This document shows, in pieces, positions 31,907 to 38,699 of a DNA stretch of 39,744 bases. Origin of the DNA: Dehalococcoidia bacterium (lineage in GTDB: Bacteria; Chloroflexota; Dehalococcoidia; Dehalococcoidales; BS750m-G39); the NCBI GenBank assembly GCA_030640325.1, contig DAOWJM010000080.1:1-39744 (forward strand), read 5' to 3'. Each line of letters begins with the position of its first letter. Position 1 is the stretch's first letter. The translations under genes and the position numbers were made by a program. The notes beneath the pieces are model-generated. The model made no database searches, was not told where the DNA came from, and saw only the letters and a program-made list of their open reading frames with translations.

Positions 31907-34279
31907 ATGCAACAATACTCTGTAGTCGGTAAACCAATACCCAGGGTAGATGGTAGCTTAAAAGCCACCGGCGAGGCAAAATTCACCGTTGATATTGCGC
32001 TACCAGGGATGTTATATGGCAAAATCCTCAGGAGCCCCTATCCACATGCCAAGATTCTAAGCATTGATACCAGCAAGGCAGAAGCCCTACCCGGCGTGAA
32101 GGCGGTCATTACCGGCAAGGATACTGGAGAAGTTAGATTTAGTTTTATAGACACCCCCCGTTATCCCGCCGACCAATGTCCCCTGGCTATAGATAAGGTG
32201 CGCTTTATCGGTGAGGAGGTAGCTGCGGTAGCTGCCGTCAGTGAAGACACTGCCCAAGAGGCTCTGGGCTTAATCGAGGTAGAGTATGAGGAACTCCCAG
32301 CCGTCTTTGACCCTGAGGAGGCAATGAAGGATGGTGCCCCCAGAATACATGACAAAATTACACCCACCACTACTACCGCTTGGGAGGACTTTGGTGTCAC
32401 CCGGGAAGCCAGACCTTATGACGCGGTAAACAATATATCAAATCAAGTGTTAATAACCGTTGGTGATGCCGAGCAGGGATTCAAGGAATCAGACCATATC
32501 CGCCAGAACAGGTTTGTGATTCCAACCACATCCCACATTGCCCTGGAACCCCATGGAGCCCTAGCCAGTTTTGATTCCGCAGGGAAACTGAATGTGTGGT
32601 TATCACACATGGGCTATGAGCACAAGCGCTATTGGCTAGCCAAGACACTTGGCATTCCCATAAGCAAGGTAAGGGTAAATAAGACATATGTTGGCGGCGC
32701 TTTCGGTGGCAAAATCAGCCTGTTTCCCTACGAGCTCCTGGCTGCTTTCCTGTCCAAAAAGACCGGGCGACCGGTAAAGATAATCCTGTCCCGAAGTGAA
32801 GTGCTATCTACCTGCCATACCAGCCGCCGTTTCATCGTGGATGTCAAGACCGGAGTCAAGCGTGACGGGACAATAATGGCACAACATATTAAAATCATTG
32901 ATGATGCTGGTGCCTACCGAAGCAGTTCACCAACCGCCTTGTATCTCGCCCATGTCTTCCGCCACGCCATATATAACATACCCAATGTCAGGCATGAGGG
33001 GGTGGGAGTTTATACCAACAAATTATTCACCGGACCAAAGAGAGGGCACTCCTTACAACAAATAAGCTTTGCTGTTGAATCTCAACTGGACATGATAGCT
33101 GAGGAGCTGGGAATAGACCCATTGGAGCTAAGGTTAAAGAATCTGAGAAAGAAGGGTGACATCCTACCTAATGGAGACAGACTGGATAGCTATGGTCTCC
33201 CAGAGTGCCTGAGGCTGGCAGCCGAGTCCAGTGGCTGGAAACAGAAGTGGGGCAAGCAACCAAACAGGGGTATGGGCATAGGCACTGGTGGTATGTTCTC
33301 CGGGGGACATAACTACCCCTTTGGCAGTGCCGCCTTTGTCAAGCTCAACCCTGATGGCAGATTTACCCTGTTCACCGGTCAGACAGAATTCGGCGGTGGC
33401 GTTGATACCGTTATGGCTCAAATCGCTGCCGAAGAGCTGGGACTAACCATAGACGATATAGTTGTGGTTTCCGGCGACTCTGAGCTATGTCCCTATGATA
33501 TCGGCAACTGGCTAAGCGGTGGCGTCTATGTATCAGGACAAGCAGTGAGAAGAGCAGCCGCTGATGCCAAGCAGCAGCTATTAGCTTATGCCACCGAAGC
33601 GCTGGAGACAAAAATTGACCAGTTAGAAATAAATAACGGGCGTATCTATGTTAAAGCCAACCCAGATAAGGCGGTATCCCTCTCTGACATGTATAAGTAT
33701 GGCATCCAGATGCGTGGTGGAGACCCTATCCTAGGCAAAGGTTATACCAAAGCAGTGCAAGATGTTGGATTCTGGGGTGGTAGCTTCAAGGGCACTGCTG
33801 CCCTTTCCCAGGGCAGAGGTCGCTTTACTGATGCCTATGGTCTAGCTGCCGCCATTGCCGAGGTCGAGGTTGATAAAGAGACCGGTAAGGTTAAGGTATT
33901 ACATATAGTGGTAGCCGATGATTGTGGTACTGATATAAACCCACTAAACGTAGAGGGGCAGCTAGAGAGCCAGGCGGCTATGGCGATAGGAGATGTGCTA
34001 TTTGAAGAGGTGGTGATTGAGGAGGGGCGGGTGATAAACCCTACACTCGGTGACTATAAGATACCCGGGGCGCTTGATATACCAAAGCTAACCACAATCA
34101 GTGTCCAAGATTACGAACCTAAGGGTCCCTTTGGTGCCAAAGAGGTTGGTGAAACCGCCCGCGGCGCCGTAATTCCAGCCATTGCCAATGCCATCTGCAA
34201 CGCCATTGGTGGTAGAATTTACAGCTTGCCTATGACCCCAGACAAAATCCTAAAGGCAATGAAGGATGAGAAAGGCTAG
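31907..34279 (+). CDS. Molybdenum hydroxylase large (molybdopterin) subunit
   Basis: About 790 residues, xanthine oxidase family. The N-terminal a/b hammerhead domain is followed by YVGGAFGGKISLF (pterin contact), YTNKLFTGPKRGHSLQQ (equivalent of the GAFRGFG region) and TGQTEFGGGVDT. The C-terminus has PFGAKEVGETARGA, where the Glu of GAKEVGE is the catalytic base. The CO dehydrogenase active-site loop AYxCSFR is absent, so this hydroxylates an organic ring or aldehyde, not CO. The substrate is unknown. AAAGGGTG before 31907 favours that ATG over a GTG at 31898. The end overlaps the MobA/MocA-like gene. Confidence 0.93.
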   Translation: MQQYSVVGKPIPRVDGSLKATGEAKFTVDIALPGMLYGKILRSPYPHAKILSIDTSKAEALPGVKAVITGKDTGEVRFSFIDTPRYPADQCPLAIDKVRFIGEEVAAVAAVSEDTAQEALGLIEVEYEELPAVFDPEEAMKDGAPRIHDKITPTTTTAWEDFGVTREARPYDAVNNISNQVLITVGDAEQGFKESDHIRQNRFVIPTTSHIALEPHGALASFDSAGKLNVWLSHMGYEHKRYWLAKTLGIPISKVRVNKTYVGGAFGGKISLFPYELLAAFLSKKTGRPVKIILSRSEVLSTCHTSRRFIVDVKTGVKRDGTIMAQHIKIIDDAGAYRSSSPTALYLAHVFRHAIYNIPNVRHEGVGVYTNKLFTGPKRGHSLQQISFAVESQLDMIAEELGIDPLELRLKNLRKKGDILPNGDRLDSYGLPECLRLAAESSGWKQKWGKQPNRGMGIGTGGMFSGGHNYPFGSAAFVKLNPDGRFTLFTGQTEFGGGVDTVMAQIAAEELGLTIDDIVVVSGDSELCPYDIGNWLSGGVYVSGQAVRRAAADAKQQLLAYATEALETKIDQLEINNGRIYVKANPDKAVSLSDMYKYGIQMRGGDPILGKGYTKAVQDVGFWGGSFKGTAALSQGRGRFTDAYGLAAAIAEVEVDKETGKVKVLHIVVADDCGTDINPLNVEGQLESQAAMAIGDVLFEEVVIEEGRVINPTLGDYKIPGALDIPKLTTISVQDYEPKGPFGAKEVGETARGAVIPAIANAICNAIGGRIYSLPMTPDKILKAMKDEKG

Positions 34280-34856
34280 CTCTACCAAGGTCTCGGCAAT
34301 ACTCCTGGCTGCCGGCGAATCGAAGCGCATGGGTAAGCTCAAGCAACTGATGCCCCTGGGCAACACTACTATGGTAGAACAAACAATTGATACCCTTTTG
34401 GGTTCCAGGGTAAGCGAGGTCATCGTAGTGCTGGGGCATAGAGCCGAAGATGTGATGAAGAGAGTAGCCACCAGGCCTATTAAGATTGCGGTAAATCCAA
34501 TTTACCATCAGGGGATGGGCACATCCATAGCGGCTGGACTAAACCTGGTTGATAGCAGAGCACAGGCAGTTGTGCTCGCCCTGAGCGACCAGCCGTTTGT
34601 TGATAGCCAGACTATCAATAGGCTAATAGAGGAATTTGATGCCCATGATAAAGGTATTGCCATCCCAACCTACCAGGGTAGAAGAGGACACCCACTTATC
34701 TTCTCTATAAAATATAAAGCGCAGTTATCCGGGTTAAAGGGCGATATAGGTGGCAGAGAGATAATCAAAGAGCACCCCGAGGACATCCTTGAGGTGGCAG
34801 TTGAGTGTGAAGGCATCGTTATAGACATCGACACTACGACCCAAAGTTCAGCTTGA
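34266..34856 (+). CDS. MobA/MocA-like nucleotidyltransferase
   Basis: 196 residues. The nucleotide-binding motif is SAILLAAGESKRMGKLKQLMPLG. VIVVLGHRAEDVM, GMGTSIAAGL and VVLALSDQPFVDSQTINRLI match the family that adds CMP to molybdopterin (MocA). Xanthine-oxidase-type enzymes use a cytidylyl cofactor. The gene overlaps the large subunit by 14 bp, so it most likely completes that enzyme's cofactor. GMP transfer (MobA) is a possible alternative. Confidence 0.92.
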   Translation: MRKASSTKVSAILLAAGESKRMGKLKQLMPLGNTTMVEQTIDTLLGSRVSEVIVVLGHRAEDVMKRVATRPIKIAVNPIYHQGMGTSIAAGLNLVDSRAQAVVLALSDQPFVDSQTINRLIEEFDAHDKGIAIPTYQGRRGHPLIFSIKYKAQLSGLKGDIGGREIIKEHPEDILEVAVECEGIVIDIDTTTQSSA

Positions 34857-34881
34857 CACACAACCGCCCCAATGCTAAATT
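34853..34881 (+). promoter_or_regulatory. Promoter of etfBA
   Basis: TTGACA at 34853-34858 overlaps the stop codon of the preceding gene. A 17-bp spacer and TAAATT at 34876-34881 follow. Confidence 0.65.
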
Positions 34882-34941
34882 AATCAATTGGGCTTTTACT
34901 TCAAGGCTAAAGGCAAGTAGTAAGCAGGAGGAATAGGCATT

Positions 34942-35742
34942 ATGAATATGATTGTCTGCATCAAGCAAGTGACTGACCCTGAGGCACCGCCAGCCAGCTT
35001 CAAGATTGACCCTTCCAGCAATAAGGTGGTGCCACCCCAGGGTGTATCGCCGGTAATTGATCCCTATGCTGAATATGCTGTAGAGGCAGCGCTAAGAATT
35101 AAGGATGCCCTAGGGGGCAAAATCACTGCTATCAGCCTGGGCACAAACCAGCTCAGAGATATAGTAAAAAAACCGCTAGCTATGGGGGCTGATGAGCTCA
35201 TCCTACTGGAGGATGAGTTCTTTGATGAGGGCGATAGTTGGTCAACAGCCTATGCCCTGGCTATGAGCATCAAAAAGCTCGCTGACTATGATATCGTCTT
35301 CTGTGGCAGGGAGGCTTCTGACTGGAATGCAGGACAGGTAGGCTCAGGCATTGCCGAGCTCCTGGGGCTACCCAGTGTAACCCTAGCCAAGAAAATAGAC
35401 ATCACCGATGGTAAGGCAAGGGTAGAGCGGGTAACTGATGAGGGCTATGAGGTGATTGAGGTATCCCTACCTGCCTTGATTACAGTAAGCAATGAGCTTG
35501 GTGAGCCTCGTTACCCCACCATAAAGGGGATTATGGGAGCTAAAAAGAAGGAGGCGGTTATCTGGAAACCAGCCGATATCGGGGTCGAGGTCTCCCAGAT
35601 AGGGGCTGCTGGCAGGCACACCAAGCTGCTCAAGCTATTCCAACCAGTTCGCGAAGGGAAATGCGAGATTGTTGAAGGGGAGAGTCCTGAGGAGGCAGCG
35701 GTTAATCTAGCTTTAAAACTAAGGGAAGCCAAAATACTATAA
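34942..35742 (+). CDS. etfB: Electron transfer flavoprotein beta subunit
   Basis: 266 residues. Signatures: IVCIKQVTDPE start, VVPPQGVSPVIDPYAEYAVEAALRIKD, PLAMGADELILL, DIVFCGREASDWNAGQVGSGIAELLGLP and the AMP/FAD-interface region PALITVSNELGEPRYPTIKGIMGAKKK. With EtfA it carries electrons between dehydrogenases. A bifurcating type is possible but unproven. GGAGG lies before the ATG. etfA follows after 79 bp. No acyl-CoA dehydrogenase or quinone oxidoreductase lies next to the pair. Confidence 0.95.
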   Translation: MNMIVCIKQVTDPEAPPASFKIDPSSNKVVPPQGVSPVIDPYAEYAVEAALRIKDALGGKITAISLGTNQLRDIVKKPLAMGADELILLEDEFFDEGDSWSTAYALAMSIKKLADYDIVFCGREASDWNAGQVGSGIAELLGLPSVTLAKKIDITDGKARVERVTDEGYEVIEVSLPALITVSNELGEPRYPTIKGIMGAKKKEAVIWKPADIGVEVSQIGAAGRHTKLLKLFQPVREGKCEIVEGESPEEAAVNLALKLREAKIL

Positions 35743-35821
35743 AAAAATTTAGGGAAACAATTCATATCTGGTTAGCTTTGAGAATTGTTTTTCAAGTTAT
35801 GTCAACTAAGGAGGTAAATCT

Positions 35822-36820
35822 ATGGCTGAATATAAAGGTGTAATGGTTTTTTGCGAGGCTACGGAAGGAAAACTGGCGGCAATCGCCACCGAGCTATTGG
35901 GCTGCGGTAGAAAGCTGGCTGATGACCTGGGGCAGGAATTATCGGCTGTGTTAGTAGGCAGTGGCATAAGCGGTTTGGCTCAGGAAGCTATTGCCTTTGG
36001 CGCTGATAAAGCCTATGTAGTTGATGACACACTGCTCCAAGATTATCAAACAGATTCCTACGTATCAGTTATGGAAAAGGTAGTCAAGCAGGTGATACCC
36101 CAGATTCTCCTTCTGGGGCAGACCTCTATCGGTCGTGACCTGGCACCCAGGCTAGCTTTCAGGCTGAACACGGCTGCCTCTATGGGCTGCCTGGAGCTGG
36201 CTATCGACCCTGAGTCAAAGCTACTGCTGCAGACCAAGCCTGTCTACGGAGGGAACGCTCAAGCTGTCTTCATCTGTGAGTCCTACCCACAGATAGCTAC
36301 CGTTAGAGCCAAGGCAATGGCGCCTCTGGAGCGAGACGAATCAAGGCAGGGCGAAGTAATCACTGTTGACGCTGGTCTAGACCCCTCGGCAATAAGGACC
36401 AAAGTGCTGGAAAAGGTGCCAGAGGAAGTGGCGGGGATAAGGCTTGAGGATGCTGAGGTGGTAGTAAGCGGAGGTAGAGGCATCGGCAGTGCTGAAGGTT
36501 TTGAGCAGTTAGAGGAACTGGCCAGGATGCTGAAGGGGGCAGTAGGAGCTACCAGACCTCCCTGTGATAATGACTGGGTGCCAGCTGGGGCACAAGTAGG
36601 GCTTACTGGTAAGATTATCGCCCCTGAGCTCTACATTGCTGTAGCTCTGTCTGGTTCCAGCCAACATATGTCCGGTTGCTCTGGCTCCAAGACCATAGTA
36701 GCTATAAATAAAGACCCGGAGGCAAATATCTTCAGGGAAGCCCGCTTCGGCGTAGTGGGCGACTGGAAAAAGGCGCTACCCGCCTTCGCCGAGAAGGTTA
36801 AGGAGCTTCTGGCTGGATAG
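35822..36820 (+). CDS. etfA: Electron transfer flavoprotein alpha subunit
   Basis: 332 residues. The N-terminal domain (GVMVFCEATEGKLAAIATELLGCGRKLA) has the Rossmann-like fold. The C-terminal FAD domain has VSGGRGIGSAEGFEQLEELA, GATRPPCDNDWVPAGAQVGLTGK, ALSGSSQHMSGCSGSKTIVAINKDPEANIF and FGVVGDWKKALP. The QHxxG and NKD motifs are intact. AAGGAGG lies before the ATG. It pairs with etfB upstream and ends 3 bp from the convergent small basic gene. Confidence 0.96.
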   Translation: MAEYKGVMVFCEATEGKLAAIATELLGCGRKLADDLGQELSAVLVGSGISGLAQEAIAFGADKAYVVDDTLLQDYQTDSYVSVMEKVVKQVIPQILLLGQTSIGRDLAPRLAFRLNTAASMGCLELAIDPESKLLLQTKPVYGGNAQAVFICESYPQIATVRAKAMAPLERDESRQGEVITVDAGLDPSAIRTKVLEKVPEEVAGIRLEDAEVVVSGGRGIGSAEGFEQLEELARMLKGAVGATRPPCDNDWVPAGAQVGLTGKIIAPELYIAVALSGSSQHMSGCSGSKTIVAINKDPEANIFREARFGVVGDWKKALPAFAEKVKELLAG

Positions 36821-36822
36821 GA

Positions 36823-36960
36823 TTAAGCCTTCTCGGCTTGTTCCCTCTTTAAGGGCTTAGTAGCAGCTTTGAGAACTGCCTCCAAGTCGCTCTTGGCAAA
36901 GGGGCGCTTAGGCTGCCTTTTCTCATGTTTTGTAGCTTGCTTATTCTTGCTCTTATCCAT
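36823..36960 (-). CDS. Small basic protein (hypothetical)
   Basis: 45 residues from the ATG at 36960, very rich in Lys: DKSKNKQATKHEKRQPKRP, then a short helix FAKSDLEAVLKAATKPLKREQAEKA. It could be a nucleic-acid-binding protein. No ribosome-binding site is visible. A longer frame from 37041 is possible, but it would cross a perfect inverted repeat and begin with uncharacteristic residues. It may not be expressed. Confidence 0.4.
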   Translation of the reverse strand: MDKSKNKQATKHEKRQPKRPFAKSDLEAVLKAATKPLKREQAEKA

Positions 36961-36970
36961 GACATAAAAC

Positions 36971-37000
36971 TTGACAAAAAACCAACTTTTGTGATAGGAT
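36971..37000 (+). promoter_or_regulatory. Promoter reading into the tRNA-like gene
   Basis: TTGACA at 36971-36976, an 18-bp spacer and TAGGAT at 36995-37000. Transcription would begin near 37007 and run toward 37060. Confidence 0.6.
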
Positions 37001-37052
37001 AATAGCCAGATAGTGATTATGGTCGGACAACCTTTCACCATCTGGCTATTAT
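36999..37052. repeat. 13-bp perfect inverted repeat
   Basis: ATAATAGCCAGAT (36999-37011) and ATCTGGCTATTAT (37040-37052) enclose 28 nt, with a further GTG/CAC pair inside. A T-rich stretch follows. It lies between the promoter and the tRNA-like gene and could act as a terminator, attenuator or operator. Confidence 0.65.
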
Positions 37053-37059
37053 TTTGCTT

Positions 37060-37149
37060 GGAGAGCGTGGTCTCATGGCTGAGAACCCTCTCTTAAAAAG
37101 AGCGGACACGTGCTCATACCACGTGTGGGGTTCAATTCCCCCACTCTCC
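37060..37149 (+). tRNA. tRNA-like gene of class II with unusual 8/4 shape, anticodon UAA
   Basis: Acceptor GGAGAGCG pairs with CACTCTCC as 8 bp with one C-A mismatch. The T-arm GGGG-TTCAATT-CCCC has 4 bp. The D-arm TCTCA-TGGC-TGAGA has 5 bp and a 4-nt loop. The anticodon loop CTTAAAA gives UAA. The variable arm has a perfect 7-bp stem ACACGTG/CACGTGT. A 7/5 fold leaves two mismatches and G at the U8 position, so 8/4 fits better. The short D-loop and long acceptor resemble tRNA-Sec, and its usual loop CTTCAAA differs by one base. The base after the acceptor is T, and CCA is not encoded. It may be functional, a variant or a decaying copy. Confidence 0.6.
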
Positions 37150-37245
37150 TTCGCAATATAATCGTATAATATGATGATGTTGTTTGTAAATTAGTCAATT
37201 TGTCTTACATATATATGCTTGTTACACCAAGCAGGAGGATAAACA

Positions 37246-37887
37246 ATGAATACCATAAGTTCATGGGAAGCTCAGACAAGAGAGCTGCTTAGTCGGATTG
37301 AGCGTGAGATGCAGGAAATACAAGTTGACAGTGAGAGGCGCCTAGCAATCTTGCAAGAAAAGCAATGGGGAATTCTGCAAGCGCTAGAGGCATATGCAGA
37401 ATTCATCGGCTCCGGCCAAAGTGAGCCGCCTCAATTACTGAGCCCAACTGATATAAAGGGGAAAAGCCACAGAGAGATACTGCACCTTATCGCAGAGCGG
37501 AATGATGGGCGTCTTATTGCCAGAAATGCTATTAAGCTTATGAAAGAAAGTAATATTTTCGGAGATTCGCCTAATGCTGATTCGATAGTTTATGCTGTCC
37601 TGAATAGGAGCCCAGAGTTTGTCAAACTAGGTAGCGGGGTGTATAGATTAAACGGCACCCAAGTAAAGAGCCAAGCTAAAACAAAGAGGCACAAACGAAG
37701 AGGACTAAAGCAGGCTGTCAAAGAACTGAAGAAAAAGAACCCACAAATGACTAAGAAACAAGCTAAGAATACCTTGATTCGGCAAGGTTTTGACTTTCAG
37801 GGTAAAAACCCTGGTCAGGCAGTCCATATGGCTTGGGTTAATTTGGGTTCTACTAAGAAAGAGGGACAGCAGAGTTTGCTTAGGTAG
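37246..37887 (+). CDS. HARE-HTH-like winged-helix protein with coiled-coil
   Basis: 213 residues. An N-terminal coiled coil (about 5-55, EAQTRELLSRIEREMQEIQ) is followed by a segment reading GKSHREILHLIAERNDGRL ... VYAVLNRSPEFVKLGSGVYRL at about 72-132, the pattern of the HARE-HTH winged helix (HB1/ASXL/restriction endonuclease HTH). The C-terminal 70 residues are Lys-rich helical (KELKKKNPQMTKKQAKNTLIRQGFDF) and look DNA-binding. The HARE-HTH domain often occurs with DNA modification or restriction systems. None is adjacent, though a HicA-like gene follows 25 bp later. GGAGG precedes the ATG. Confidence 0.7.
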   Translation: MNTISSWEAQTRELLSRIEREMQEIQVDSERRLAILQEKQWGILQALEAYAEFIGSGQSEPPQLLSPTDIKGKSHREILHLIAERNDGRLIARNAIKLMKESNIFGDSPNADSIVYAVLNRSPEFVKLGSGVYRLNGTQVKSQAKTKRHKRRGLKQAVKELKKKNPQMTKKQAKNTLIRQGFDFQGKNPGQAVHMAWVNLGSTKKEGQQSLLR

Positions 37888-37912
37888 CCGAATTTAGGCA
37901 TGGAATGACCAT

Positions 37913-38167
37913 ATGAAATTTCCCAAGAATGTCTGGGACCAACTCAAGAATAAATCTCCGAGAGATTTAATGTCCGCTTTGGAGAAAGATGGTGCAATAC
38001 CTGAAGGGTCGAGGCAAGCAGTCATAGGATTTCGGTATCCTGATGGTAGGCGGGTGGTTATTCACTACCATCCCAACAAAATTTACGGACCTAGACAAAT
38101 AAAAGCTCTAATTGAAGAAATAAACTGGACAATAGATGACCTTCAGCGATTGAAGCTCATCAAATAG
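37913..38167 (+). CDS. HicA-like (YcfA) mRNA interferase fold protein
   Basis: 84 residues. SPRDLMSALEKDGAIPEGSRQAVIGFRYPDGRRVVIHYHPNKIYGPRQIKALIEEINWTIDDLQRLK-type flow matches the double-stranded RNA-binding-like HicA fold. The catalytic His normally in GSHxxY is not at its usual place: the sequence reads GSRQAVIGF. Ribonuclease activity is therefore doubtful. It overlaps the opposite-strand HicB-like gene by 8 bp at the 3' ends. It may be a former toxin, or a partner of the preceding HARE-HTH-like gene. Confidence 0.7.
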   Translation: MKFPKNVWDQLKNKSPRDLMSALEKDGAIPEGSRQAVIGFRYPDGRRVVIHYHPNKIYGPRQIKALIEEINWTIDDLQRLKLIK

Positions 38168-38450
38168 CACATGCCACTTTTACTTCTTGGGTATGACGGT
38201 TAGCACGGCTCCTAGTAATTTGGGGTATATCCTTGAAAGTCTGCATGGAAACACCTAATGGAATTGGGTCGCCATGCTTAATCAAAGATTGTATATAAAC
38301 AATAGTCGCATCTGCCGCATTTTGTAGAGCTACTTCCTTTGTATCCCCACCAACATGTAAACCTTTGAGAGCAGGACAGTAAGCGTGAAAGCCATCATCA
38401 TCGGGTTCCACAACCACTTCAATTGTGAACTCAATGACCAGCTTTGTCAT
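38160..38450 (-). CDS. HicB family antitoxin-like protein
   Basis: 96 residues. The HicB-type RNase H-like fold is seen in LVIEFTIEVVVEPDDDGFHAYCPALKGLHVGGDTKEVALQNAADATIVYIQSLIKHGDPIP, including the GFHAYCPALKGLH motif. The C-terminal region (about 65-96) is too short for a full RHH/HTH DNA-binding domain. AAGGAGG lies 8 nt before the ATG. It is convergent with the HicA-like gene, and a 26-bp palindrome lies 36 bp upstream of its start. Confidence 0.85.
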   Translation of the reverse strand: MTKLVIEFTIEVVVEPDDDGFHAYCPALKGLHVGGDTKEVALQNAADATIVYIQSLIKHGDPIPLGVSMQTFKDIPQITRSRANRHTQEVKVACAI

Positions 38451-38485
38451 ACATATCCTCCTTTCTTGTTTTCCGTGTTCCCACA

Positions 38486-38511
38486 GCTATAGTGACTATA
38501 GTCACTATAGC
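38486..38511. promoter_or_regulatory. 26-bp perfect palindrome upstream of hicB-like gene
   Basis: A self-complementary stretch composed of TATAGTGAC and TATAGTCAC units, flanked by G and C. It lies before the HicB-like start (38450, minus strand) and is a good candidate operator. The rest of 38512-38699 is AT-rich and shows no gene. Confidence 0.65.
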
Positions 38512-38699
38512 AATTGTAACATATACCATAGTAAACTGCCACTGTCAATACTTGATAGCTATATAAAATAATAAATAATGTAATGTTATAATTATATTTA
38601 TTATATTACCTGTCTAAATGGGATAGTTGCCTTATTTATTAAAGGTAACCGCCTTCTTGCTTGAAGATGCGATATTGACTTTATGGACGGGCGGCGAGG

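Noticed and set aside
30524..34279. CO dehydrogenase (coxMSL)
   Set aside because: The gene order is similar, but the large subunit lacks the AYxCSFR active-site loop.
36827..36845. AAGCC-TTCTC-GGCTT hairpin as a terminator after etfA
   Set aside because: The stem is 5 bp, overlaps the coding end of the small basic gene and has no clean T-run.
37060..37149. Functional selenocysteine tRNA
   Set aside because: The anticodon is UAA, not UCA, the T-stem is 4 bp where bacterial tRNA-Sec has 5, and no selA, selB or selD is in the window; kept only as tRNA-like.
37160..38699. Integrated element flanked by a tRNA 3' end repeat
   Set aside because: No second copy of the tRNA-like 3' end was seen downstream within the window.
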